From Prostheceraeus crozeri (taxonomy: Eukaryota; Platyhelminthes; Polycladida; Euryleptidae): a stretch of 64,000 nucleotides of DNA. Both the position numbers and the translations under genes were made by a program. Positions 10,381 through 20,372 of this stretch are shown in pieces (the first letter of the stretch is position 1; every line of letters begins with the position of its first letter). The notes under the pieces are model-generated. The model made no database searches, was not told where the DNA came from, and was given only the letters and a program-made list of their open reading frames with translations. Location of the stretch: positions 62,001 through 126,000 of the forward strand of contig CAJQUW010006272.1 in the NCBI GenBank assembly GCA_907163375.1. The letters are read 5' to 3'.

Positions 10381-11992
10381 TTTCTCAAGGAAAAAATAAA
10401 GTACCCGGTGTAAAAAGTTATGTTAACAGTGACAAATTTATCATTTAAGTCATTTTTTTCTACTCGTTGGTGTGAAATATGAACTTTAGAAGTTAAATCA
10501 ATAGTCAAACCATTAGGCCTCAACCACACAGCGAGCTTTTCCAAGCGTTTTGCAGCAAATACAAAGTCATCATTGCAGCATTTGTAGACTTCCATAATGC
10601 ACGCAAAGCAAACTAGAGCGATTGATAGCTTGTGGACATGCGGTTACTCGAGACGCTTGGGACGCTCGTGTTTGCTTTGCTTTCAGTGTAGCTGAGGTCT
10701 AATGCTATGATTCCATTCATTGTTCTTTCATGCATGCCGAGCTGTACTCTGTTCAATCCGCTAGCTACATACACCACAATCATTGACAGTATCGTAGCAT
10801 TAGCAAATTAGTCATGGCGACACGTGGATGTGATTTGACTGAATTCCAGAGAGGTCAAATCTACGACTTAAAGTTTCATGCGAATTTTTCAAGACCTAAA
10901 ATTGCTGAGTGCCTCGAGATATCAGAGAACACAGTCAGAAAGTACCACAGAGGCTATCAGCTGGTGGAGATGCTAAAGCAACCAATCGAGCTTCTTGTGG
11001 CCGTAGGAAAAGTACAACTGAAGATGACGAGGAAATTTTAACTTTCTCTTCGAACCATCCTTTTTGCTCTGCCAGAGTAATTAAGCAAAACTTAAATCTA
11101 GAATGCACCAGAAGGACCGTAACAAATCGATTGCTGAGCGGTGGTTTCAAGGCATTTACACCAGCAAGAAAGACAGCCTTGACAGCAGATCATGAACATC
11201 GCAGATTGGAATGGGCTACAGAAAAGTCATCGTGGACTTTGACGAGGTGGAAGAAAGTGGTGTTTTCTGACGAATCGAAATTCTGCTTGGGTCAGTCACG
11301 AGTACAGTATGTCCGTCGATCGATAGATCGGTACACGGATCGCTACGTCTGCCGTACTCCGAACAGATCTGTCGCGCATGTAATGGTGTGGGGTGCATTC
11401 TCAAGTAATGGACATACGAGCCTGGTGAGAATTCAAGAGAGATTGGATGCCCAAAAGTACATCGACATCCTTGAAGGTAATCTTCTTCCAGTATGGAATA
11501 CAATCACTCAAGCAGGTGGCATCTTCCAGCAAGACAATGCACCGATACATTCGGCGAACCGGACGAAACTGTTCCTTCAACACAATGGAATCCCTACCTT
11601 AGACTGGCCTGCATTTAGTCCCGACATGAATCCCATCGAACACGTGTGGGCACAGATGGAACTGAAACTCCAAAGAGAATATGAGGACCCAGAAGACAGT
11701 GACCAACTCTTTGCTACGCTTGATGTCATTTGGAATGAACTGATGGATGATGTCAATTATCGAGCTTCTCTTATCAGTTCAATGCGTGATCGCGTAGAAT
11801 CAGTACTGGATGCTGAAGGTGATTTTACGAGATTTTGACTGTTTTCTATGTACTAGTACGCCTTTCGTGACTTTATACGCGTATTGATATTGTTTCTGTG
11901 ATCGACTCTGAAGCACAAGTAGTGCATATTGTCTTGTTGTTTTCGAAATAGAGTTAAATGTCTAACCGGGTACTTTATTTTTCCTTAGTGTA
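10381..11992 (+). mobile_element. Tc1-family transposon inserted in the LINE
   Basis: The inverted ends share AAATAAAGTACCCGG (about 10395-10408 and 11965-11982, reverse complement). The right end is followed by a TA. The left junction reads TG where TA is expected. The total is 1.6 kb, usual for Tc1 elements. The surrounding LINE reading frame is continuous in sense across the two junctions, which defines the insertion precisely. It encodes one transposase on the plus strand, with a frameshift near its N-terminus. Confidence 0.88.
10814..11838 (+). pseudogene. Tc1-like DD34E transposase, one N-terminal frameshift
   Basis: The start is ATG at 10814 (MATRGCDLTEFQRGQIYDL). The helix-turn-helix region SRPKIAECLEISENTVRKY occupies the first 50 residues. 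The reading frame shifts at about 10950-10965 and continues, uninterrupted, to the stop at 11838. The catalytic triad is complete: VVFSDESKF, FQQDNAPIHSA and DMNPIEHVW, with exactly 34 residues between the second Asp and the Glu. The first-frame tail to 11041 is an artefact of the shift. Apart from that single break the copy looks well preserved, so the insertion is younger than the host LINE's decay or similar in age. Confidence 0.88.
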
Positions 11993-11994
11993 TA

Positions 11995-12373
11995 ATGCTT
12001 CAGAGAGAACACCATTTACTACAGTCTGATGACTTCTGCTGTTTAAATACGACTTGAACCAGTCTAAGGTAAATCCCCTTATTCCTATATGCTCTAACTT
12101 CTCTATTAGTATGTCATGTCTTATTATTTCAAAGGCCTTCCGAAAATCTACTGATAATAACATTATGAATTCTTTAGCTTCTACTGCTGTATATATTCTA
12201 TTCATGACGGAAAGTAGTGATAGCTCTGTTGAGTGATGTTCTCTGAAACCGAATTGATGTGGACTGAGAAACTCTATTTTTATCAAAATAAATGTATAAT
12301 CTGGAGTGTATAACCTTTTCGAGAATCTTGTCTACGTAGCTAAGTAAAGAGATTGGTCTGTAATTGTTTATGT
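11995..12373 (-). pseudogene. LINE ORF2, middle part (RT palm, frameshifted)
   Basis: Minus-strand translation shows NNYRPISLLSYVDKILEKV in one frame (about 12360-12300) and then HQFGFREHHSTELSLL..FIMLLSVDFRKAF..I in another (12286-11995). These are RT motifs 1-3. Two frame changes flank this part: one at the end of the 540-codon frame near 12374 and one near 12290. It stops at the Tc1 right junction. Confidence 0.8.
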
Positions 12374-13996
12374 TCAATCTTGATCCTTTTTATAGACTGG
12401 TATAATTTTGGAGGTTTTTAAAGTAGTTGGCATGTTACCATCACGTACTATTTTGTTTAAAATGTAAGTAAGTCTATCGATCACATGGTCCGGACATAGT
12501 TTAAAGATTTTCAATGGTATTTTGTCATTTGTAGCTTTTTTATCATTCATTTTAATTAGTATGTCTTTTATTTCTTTTGACTCTATTTCTCTAAAGAAAA
12601 AGGACTTGTCTATGCGCTTTCCCAAATATTCTGCGAAATCGTTTCTTTTGCTAGGTTGAGTTCCATACAGTTTCCCAACTTCGTTAAAATGGGAATTAAA
12701 AGAGTTACAAATTTTAGTCGTGTTGGTTATCATTTCGTCGTTATTTAGTATTCGAATCATTGGTCTGTCTGACGACTTTCCTAATAGTTTATTGATAAAT
12801 TTCCAGGAAGCTCTGGAGTCACTTTTGCAGTTCTCAATTATATTTCTGTTATACTCATCTTTTTTCTGTTGAATAAGTGCTTTATAATACTTATTGTATT
12901 TATGATACCGTTCTTTATCGGAGCAGTTTTGACTGGCCTTGTACACTTTGTACAATTTTTGCTTCTTATGTAGTGCTTTTGTGCAGGCACTGTCAAACCA
13001 GGTCTTACTGTTTGCTTTCTTCTTCGATAAGCGTATTAACGGGAAAGCTTCCTCAAAAGCTTCATGAATTTGCTTTTGAAAATCTTCATATAAGTTTAGA
13101 GAACTTATGTCAGCGTGTCGGTTATCGCGAAAAATGCAAGAATTTAGTATCTCAATGAATTTCAGTTGGTTGGACTCATTATATATCCTTATTAAGGGCC
13201 TTTCGTTTTCATACAAGTTCGCTTTCAACCTATTTAAATGTATAAAAACATATTGGAGTCTATGGTCAGTGATATTTAAGTCGACATTGCCGGAGAACAC
13301 TTTATTTCCAACAATATTTCTATAGTTAATGAAAATTTGGTCAATCAAACTAGTGGTTCCCGTAGTTGAACTCCTTGTATATGAATTGATTGTAGGATAC
13401 AAGGCATATTCTAATAATGAGTCATAAAAATCTTCTACATTGGTATCATTATCATATTTCATTCTACACAAGTTCATATCACCCAACACTGCAAAAACAT
13501 TTGTGGTATTATGGTTTCTGAGCCATGTATTCATGTTTTCTATGAAGTTCTTTGCATTCTCGCATGGTGATCTATAAATTCCTATTATAGTTTGACATTT
13601 TAGTTTGGCGTAATCGAATGTGATACTAACTGAATCTGCTCCTGGTATAAAATCGCAACCATTGTCTATTAGCGAGATAGTTTCTTTACGATAGAATAAT
13701 ACTACTCCTCCCGACCTATTTAATTTGCTTGAGTACACTATTCCGTAGTCCGGGAGTGAGTTTTTGTACATATCTATGTTATTTATCCAGCATTCACTTA
13801 GCACTATTACGTCAATATTTTTTGGTATAGTTTTAAATACGTGTTCGAATTCTAAAAAATTAGCTTTTAGCGACCGTATGTTCATATGAACTACACGCAA
13901 GTTGCTCTTATCTGCCTTGCAAAATCTTCTAAATTCTTCTATGTCACTTAGATCCTTACTACTGTGATTTATTTGTGAAGACGTACTGTCCATCAT
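12374..13996 (-). CDS. LINE ORF2, N-terminal part: APE endonuclease and RT start
   Basis: An open frame of 540 codons. Residues about 35-250 are an apurinic endonuclease-like domain: HMNIRSLKANF, the SECWINN acidic residue, LGDMNLC, SLIDQIF and NITDHRL are the expected catalytic stations. A linker rich in Lys and Asn follows. The frame ends in KIIPVYKKDQD, the start of the reverse transcriptase, where a frameshift introduces a stop. In an intact element this protein nicks the target and primes reverse transcription. ORF1 lies 57 bp upstream, as in two-ORF LINEs. Confidence 0.87.
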   Translation of the reverse strand: MMDSTSSQINHSSKDLSDIEEFRRFCKADKSNLRVVHMNIRSLKANFLEFEHVFKTIPKNIDVIVLSECWINNIDMYKNSLPDYGIVYSSKLNRSGGVVLFYRKETISLIDNGCDFIPGADSVSITFDYAKLKCQTIIGIYRSPCENAKNFIENMNTWLRNHNTTNVFAVLGDMNLCRMKYDNDTNVEDFYDSLLEYALYPTINSYTRSSTTGTTSLIDQIFINYRNIVGNKVFSGNVDLNITDHRLQYVFIHLNRLKANLYENERPLIRIYNESNQLKFIEILNSCIFRDNRHADISSLNLYEDFQKQIHEAFEEAFPLIRLSKKKANSKTWFDSACTKALHKKQKLYKVYKASQNCSDKERYHKYNKYYKALIQQKKDEYNRNIIENCKSDSRASWKFINKLLGKSSDRPMIRILNNDEMITNTTKICNSFNSHFNEVGKLYGTQPSKRNDFAEYLGKRIDKSFFFREIESKEIKDILIKMNDKKATNDKIPLKIFKLCPDHVIDRLTYILNKIVRDGNMPTTLKTSKIIPVYKKDQD

Positions 13997-14053
13997 ACAG
14001 AAATGTTATTGTGTTGTCCTATAAACCACCAATGTTATTCCAACAAAATATGT

Positions 14054-14764
14054 CTAGATTTCAGGAAGGCAAGAAAAATTACGCACTAAAATTGCACTAC
14101 ACTGATCGTCTTTACGGAGATAGATCTTACCGTCATTAGTCCAAACATAGTTGTAGTCGTTGGATCTGGCGAACTCCCTGGTTCTGAGTAGCAAATTGTA
14201 CCTATAGCTAGTCAAATTTTCCTTCGCGTACATCTCCTTCTCTTTGAATAACTTTTTCTTGCTCAGGGCGGCCCTTTTGAGCAGCACAGTGCGGAGTGTT
14301 GCGATCACCGTCACAGTTCCTCGATTACGTCGAGTTCTTATCGCCGTTGTTTTTTCTATGTCTTCTTTTTTAATCACGTTACCCCTAAGAACAGAGTTAA
14401 CAATTGAAGAAAACTTCTCACTGTCGATGATCTCACCTTGATCACACCTCACATTCTCTAGCACGAGGTCTCTATTCAACTGTTGTTGTTCATTGTCGTC
14501 GAGCTTACTGGAGAGGTAGTTGTAATTGTCGTTTATGTTCTGTATTTCTCGTCGTAGAGACTGATTCTCCGCTTCCAGCATCTGCCGTTGTACTTTTTCA
14601 TTTTCCATTTCCCGTTTGATGGTAGATATATCGGCTTGCAGGGCTTGTGTGTGTCTCTCGAAGCTGTCTTTTATAAGTTGGGTAATATTTTCCATGAATG
14701 ATTTCATCATGGCCTTACAATCATCCATGGAGCAATGTTTGCATGAGTCATTCTTTGGAGCCAT
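14054..14764 (-). CDS. LINE ORF1 protein (coiled coil plus Baculo_FP-like domain)
   Basis: Intact 236-codon frame. A CxxC..C cluster near the N-terminus (CKHCSMDDC) is followed by a long heptad-rich coiled coil (about residues 35-105). A basic C-terminal domain ends in ENLTSYRYNLLLRTRE and YVWTNDGKIYLRKDD, resembling the C-terminal fold of baculovirus FP25K that many animal LINE ORF1 proteins carry. ORF1 proteins bind element RNA as oligomers. The frame is unbroken although ORF2 is damaged. Confidence 0.82.
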   Translation of the reverse strand: MAPKNDSCKHCSMDDCKAMMKSFMENITQLIKDSFERHTQALQADISTIKREMENEKVQRQMLEAENQSLRREIQNINDNYNYLSSKLDDNEQQQLNRDLVLENVRCDQGEIIDSEKFSSIVNSVLRGNVIKKEDIEKTTAIRTRRNRGTVTVIATLRTVLLKRAALSKKKLFKEKEMYAKENLTSYRYNLLLRTREFARSNDYNYVWTNDGKIYLRKDDQCSAILVRNFSCLPEI

Positions 14765-15243
14765 TCTGAATTCACGTAATCAATTATTATGTCGGTCGAG
14801 GTCTCGCGGCGGCTGTTGGGAATTAGAAGTGGTGATTGCAGGCGTGTAGGATAGCGTACGCTCGAAGGTGACTTGAAACCGCGTAGGATGCACGATGACA
14901 GGGAAGGCTGTAGTGGACAAAGACCTGATCGCGATTTCCCCAATATGGCGTTGCACACGAAGAAAACCGACTAAAAAAATTCTATTTTCCAGATAAATGA
15001 GTACACTGATGATAATGGAATATAACTGTTTACACAGTTTTGTAGCGCAGGTCCTGACGAGGGATAATATATAAATTTAATCACAAAATGATTTCTGTGA
15101 GCGATGGAATTTGACAAAAACCGAATACAGCGTCAGAGCTCCTGAGATACGACCAGCCGCGACGAGCCGCGAGGACCGATGTCTATACCTATCTACCGTA
15201 CAATAATCTACCGTCTCACTGCTATTATTTTATCGATATTGTT

Positions 15244-15660
15244 GTGCTGATGATTTCTATGACGTTTTCTGAAGTATTTAAAACAAAATTTCAATCATTG
15301 TACAAGGAATGGACGCATGGTACAGATCACATATTCACAAAAAATGGAAACATGAAATCGCCAGATTTCACAACAATTGCAAAATGGGTACTAGTAACCT
15401 GGAAATACGTGAGTGAGGAGTGCGTCGTCAATGTGGTATTACTAGGTCTCCTGACGGCGGTGAATATGCCAGCATTTTGTTCTCCAAGGATAGACCAGAA
15501 GCTCTGACTAAACTGGCCAATCTCATTCCGAGCAGACTCAGACGAATCCCATGATTCATACTCTGATGTTTCTGATGGATAATCTGAATTATCGAGTTGT
15601 TCAAGTGACAGTGAAGTGACAGCTCTAATTAGAACTTTATATGAAATTTAACAAGAAGTT
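15244..15660 (+). pseudogene. pogo/Tigger-type transposase C-terminal fragment
   Basis: The plus-strand frame (15262-15430) reads FKTKFQSLYKEW, then NMKSPDFTTIAKWVL and SEECVVN. This resembles the end of the DDE core and the tail of pogo/jerky-like transposases (a W-x-tail of the type SP..TIA.WV..AW..V). The DNA after the stop can still be read as an acidic, serine-rich stretch, also usual after this domain. The catalytic core upstream is missing, so this is an old fragment. The alternative is chance similarity in an 87-codon frame. Confidence 0.45.
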
Positions 15661-18320
15661 GAATAAGTTCAGGTACCAGCAGTTTTCATTTTTTTGGTGC
15701 AAAAAGCACACCGGGGTAATAATAAAAAGAAAGACGGGAGGAATGTAGCATATGAGCGTGATTATTGATTAACATAATTCTCTATACAAAATAGTAAAAA
15801 AAACAAATACAAAAACAACAATAAAGCAACTGGCCTAGCTTAGAGTGATATAAGGAGATACTTTATATAGATCATACTAGCGATGTAAAATTGCCGGTAA
15901 TTTATGGTGGGTAGTATTACTCGGCATGAAACAGGCACACCGCTGTATGGCACCTAATATAGAATCAAGTAATAGCATGTTCATATAGAAAAATATGAAG
16001 GATGCCATTTAGGCCTAGGCCTACAAAACATTTTCTACAAATTATTAATTGATTAATGCCGGTAATTTAGATATCGAGGCGATAAAGAATTACTCGTAGT
16101 AGTATTAAATTTCGCTAATCGCCGGACCTCAAATAATCGCTGGGTGAAAAATGAGTTTGAAAACATAAATCGCCCCAGTCGATTACTAGAAGAAATACGG
16201 TAGCTGGAACTCTTTGAAAGACCAATAAATAGTTTCATTCGAATGCGATTCCGTTGCTGCCACTTTAATGCAAATGAAAGTGACAGTAACAATTTAATGA
16301 CTTGCAAGTTATTAATAAGTATTTCTTTCTTTGAATGTGAAAAATGTTCTTAGACGGATGAGTAGACAGCTATGAATAAGCTGGCGTATACTTGTACGTC
16401 AAACATGGCCTGCAACCAATGACCAGATTTTGTTATGATATAAGCCACCTTTAATGATCTATATTATTTTTTGCAATAGGAACCAAAAAACTTTACGATC
16501 GACCGTATGAGAAAAACATTAGACGCATTGGTCGAAAACAAAAGAAATAGAAACATAGAAACGTCGAAAAGAAATGATTTTATCTGTATAGGACAATGGT
16601 CATCTACATCTGGCAAATGAAACGTTGTCTGGCATTGCACTGTACCTATATTTGAGAGAACACTGTTATACTTGTAGGTGTTTAATTGAGTTATCAGGTG
16701 TATTTAAATTGGCTTGCAATAACTGTTCAAGAATAACTTCAGTAGCACACAACTCTTGCCCACGACCGTTTAATGTTTACTGTTCGGGTTTCAACATTGT
16801 TTCAACATTGCAACTATTTGAGCTAGACAATCAAAGATTCTCTTTTATAGAGGACAATAGGGAGTTATATTTGTCAAACATGAAATGACTGATGTGCAAG
16901 AACTCAATTATGAACGGTTGATCTTGAACTTTCTCGCAAACTTTATGCACAGAAATTGAATTTTTCATACATATGTTCTTTAGTGCTGTTCTCTTACACT
17001 TCAAAATATATTAAATTATTGCAATCAACAGCATATATCTTATTTCAGTTAATTGTACACAAACCTAATAATGAATGTCTACATAATGTCATCCATTTTC
17101 AAACGTCAAACATTAATAGCTTGCTAGATGATTGCTTTGAATGACAGCTCACCGATGACTATTTCTGCGATGCTCAGTCCGAAATTGACGATAGCTATGG
17201 TAATTAGTAGAGGTACTATGAGACAAAAACACCATGCAGCAGCTTTGACACCCATTGCAGCGACGTAGAGAAATGGTCAACTGATTATGTCTTATAGAAG
17301 ATGATAGAAACAATCTTCTGCACTGCCTTTCGTCAGTGAATATGCATTCGGCATTGTTTATGGTGGTGAAAATTCACATGCCGAAATGGATGACTGTCAG
17401 TGTCTCTGACAGATTACATAATCATTGTGATCAATAGACCACTGTAAGATAGAACAAAATGGCAGGCATTTGCCAGGAGCATCATCTTCAATCACGCCAT
17501 AGTCATCCAGTCAAGGGAATCTTGTCTGAAACTTTTAATTTTCGAAATTTTGTTTGAATATTTGACAGAAGCTTCCACTACAATGCAATGAAATATGTTT
17601 TACGTTTTTCTTAATGAGTGCCGAACTTTGTAAGAAGGCTGATATGATGCCACTCAAACGAGCCATCCGTTTTCCGCGTTTTTGGAAAAAACTGAACGCA
17701 GTGAAAATCGGAGAAAAACGTGGAATCTTGCTAATAACGGAGAATAACACTACGCGTTACTAAAAAAATCGCAGAAAATGAGAAGTTTTGTAAATTTAAT
17801 ATATTTTGTCTATTTGTATTAACTCAATGAGACTATATCAACGATGCAAACGTCAGATTAGCTCGGAAGGAGTATCAATCGGCATTTGATATTTGAGTAC
17901 CCTTGAGTACCAAAACTAAAAAGGAATGTCGACGCTATATCCCAAAGAATTAAGGAAAAATCAAAAAAATTCAATCCCGTTAAAATTGCTTTTTTGTACA
18001 ACTATGACACAACAACAACGATAAGTCAGTTATTTATGAAATATGTCAAAGCAGTCACCGTCTACACAGTCCAGGCCCACCAACTCACACAAGACATTGA
18101 CATCTGGATTCCTTCCACTTGTCTTTTGAACACGCTTGTCTAATTTCGCTTGTTTTGTTGGATATTTTTTTTTGTTCAGATTCTGGCATTCTTGTCAGTT
18201 TGTGAAGGATTGGCGGGACTGTATTGAATAAACTGTCTGCACGCACGCAACCTTTGAAAAGAATTATTATCATTAGAGTATTTATTATTATTTTTCATTA
18301 TTATTATTATTATTATTTAG
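15661..18320. other. Unassigned stretch, simple repeats at its end
   Basis: AT-rich with frames no longer than about 90 codons. TAGGCCTA-type palindromes lie near 16010. The second copy of the ATCGCCGGG repeat is at 16115-16175. An ATT-repeat microsatellite lies at 18285-18318. The frames at 16625-16888 and 16956-17144 show no motif I know. Confidence 0.4.
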
Positions 18321-18329
18321 GGTGCATTA

Positions 18330-18900
18330 TTATTTGATTGAGTTATAAGCGGTGAAAAATTCGGAATTATGAATGGAGGGAGAGGGGTCACTGCGATGCG
18401 GTTTGCCAATCCGGCGATGATAGATGCTCGGGCTTGCGATGATGAACAAAATAAATGGACTGGTAGAAGAATGTGGCAGCATGCAATGTTGCACGAATAA
18501 GACAAAATTGATGAGGTTGGGCAGAATACAAGTAACAATATGGACACTGGACGCAGGTAATAAAACAAGTGTCCCACTTCAATTATCTGGGGAGCATGCA
18601 TGTACTTGCAGAGGATGGATATTGTGAAAAAGAAATCAGAAGACGGATAGTATGGGAGAATCGACATTTCGTGAGATGAGTTATTTAGTAGCTCCATGGA
18701 TTAGAACATTCGAAAACAAATGTGGACTTTAAGAAAGGCTGACATCATAAGAAGAGGCATGTGAAGAGAAGATTAGTGGACAGAAAATCGTTAATGAGGA
18801 GGCATTGAAAACCAACGTAAAAGTAGAGCGACATCTGATAAAAACATTAGGAGAAGACAGCACCAGCGACTTGGACATGGACATGTAGGCCATTTCGACA
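18330..18900 (+). pseudogene. Decayed LINE reverse-transcriptase fragment (tentative)
   Basis: Plus-strand frames contain MRFA near 18398 and then INGLVEECGSMQCC followed by NKTKLMRLG (about 18440-18515). This resembles the block after the RT FADD motif (L..LVEE..K.GL.IN..KTK.M). Further on, a phrase like QRLGHGHV could correspond to the conserved W.GHV motif of R/RTE-type C-termini. It is heavily frameshifted and the family is unclear. Confidence 0.35.
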
Positions 18901-19009
18901 TGATGGCATATAAAGACAAGCTAACTCTTTGACTTTATTGGCAGAGTGGAAGAAACTAAACTAGGAAGAAAATAAGAGAGAAATTTATCAATAGTTTTGA
19001 TAAATTAAG

Positions 19010-19770
19010 AAGACAAATTTAATATTTCGACCATCTGCTTATTTTATATTTCGGACTTTGGAACTTTTAGGGTTGACTATTAAATATGTATATTCGCTGA
19101 TTTCAGAGTTATTTGATCAATTTTCAGGTCTATAGCTTGAACTTTGCTGCTTGGTCTGCTAATTCATTCTGGGGTTGGAAGGGGCGAATTATGGATGTTA
19201 CTTCTGGTAATAAGTATTTTTCCTCTTATATACTGACATCCTGAACAATGGACTTTTCACTTAAATGATGCATGAAATGTCCTCTTGGGACAGGTGAAAG
19301 ATTTGCAAAGCTCACCTCTGTCATGAAAAGATTTCCAAAAATGTATTGGTTTAAATAGGAATTTCTATGCGCAAACTATGAGAAATCATTCAGATGTCAA
19401 ACGATGGCACGTATCTGATATTGCCTATCTAAAGCCAGAGTCATCCACTCTCTGGTCACTTGTTGTAGTGAGCACTTCTCCTGAATTACATCAATACTTA
19501 CCTTTCATTTCTTGAAATCGTAACTTTATAAACTTTATATCCTTTTTTAATAGCTTCTGTTGCCTTAAATGCGTCTCTCAACTGACTCAAAATTACTCTC
19601 CGATTGTAGCTGTAAACGCTTGTCATCCGCCTGATGGAAGCACTTGAAGTAACCGAAAGACTCTTTCATCCTCAGTGTTACAGACAGACACAGGAATTCC
19701 CTTTCACCATCCATTTTGTCAAACTTTTTGTATGGTTCTGTTTTTGTGCCTTGATGAACTATTTTTAAAC
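19010..19770. other. Unassigned stretch
   Basis: No reading frame, repeat or RNA gene is recognisable here. Confidence 0.4.
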
Positions 19771-19777
19771 CATCCCT

Positions 19778-20372
19778 GGTACTTATGGGCTATCTCCCCC
19801 CCCCACGTTTTCAAATTTGTGCAAAATCCGTAGAAATGAATCAATCGTTACAAAACTTCAAGTGCTCGTGAGTGAGGATATTTTCTACCTACATAAGTAT
19901 TCTTTGAATTAGGGGCGATAACTTGAAGTGAACCGTTGTTGCAGGTCGATTTGACTTCTTCTGACCTCCTCGTCTGAGCAGAAAGCACTTGAGGTCAACA
20001 AAGTCATTTCCCGACAACTCTTGAAGTGATGATGACTTAGCCACATCCCTTATACTAACATTTTTAACTCAGTAAAGGTGTGGCTAGGTAGTGACCGTGG
20101 TAAGATTTCAAATATCAGTGGTAGTGGATGAAGAGGGAGAGAGAACAATACACACACGAGTAACAATAATGCGTCGAAAAGACGAAGTCAGATCAAGCTG
20201 TTGACATTGATACGCTTCACGTCATCATGCAAAGAGTACTTGTCCGATCTGCATAAATTTTTATGTGAGTAGAAAATATACCCAAAAACGTCTACCAGAA
20301 GTTTGGTGACGATTGATTTTTGCAGATTTTAGTCAAATTTGAAAACCTGGGGGAAGATAACCCATAAGTACC
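19778..20372. mobile_element. Inverted-repeat element, copy 2 (uninterrupted)
   Basis: Its ends GGTACTTATGGG (19778) and CCCATAAGTACC (to 20372) are inverted copies, and the arms remain similar for about 150 bp inward. It matches the copy at 2461-5651 over its whole length but in opposite orientation. Around 19908-19925 it keeps the sequence that piggyBac interrupts in copy 1. About 595 bp, no coding capacity. Its flanking target duplication is not clear. Confidence 0.75.

Larger units (their letters stand above)
8975..14970 (-). mobile_element. Near full-length two-ORF LINE (CR1/Jockey-group), split by Tc1
   Basis: Read on the minus strand it holds a short 5' leader (about 14970-14765), ORF1, ORF2 with endonuclease and reverse transcriptase, and a 3' UTR (9463 to about 8998) ending in a TTCTA-type simple repeat near 8975-8998. 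Without the Tc1 insert at 10381-11992 it would be about 4.4 kb, close to the full length of CR1/Jockey-group elements. ORF2 carries at least two frameshifts besides the insertion, so this copy is dead. The exact ends and target duplication are not resolved. Confidence 0.85.

Noticed and set aside
12877-14849. Plus-strand frames opposite the LINE ORFs
   Set aside because: Shadows of LINE ORF1/ORF2; no independent motifs.
18317-18697. 126-codon minus-strand frame
   Set aside because: Low-complexity hydrophobic composition; the plus strand gives a better, though weak, reverse-transcriptase reading.
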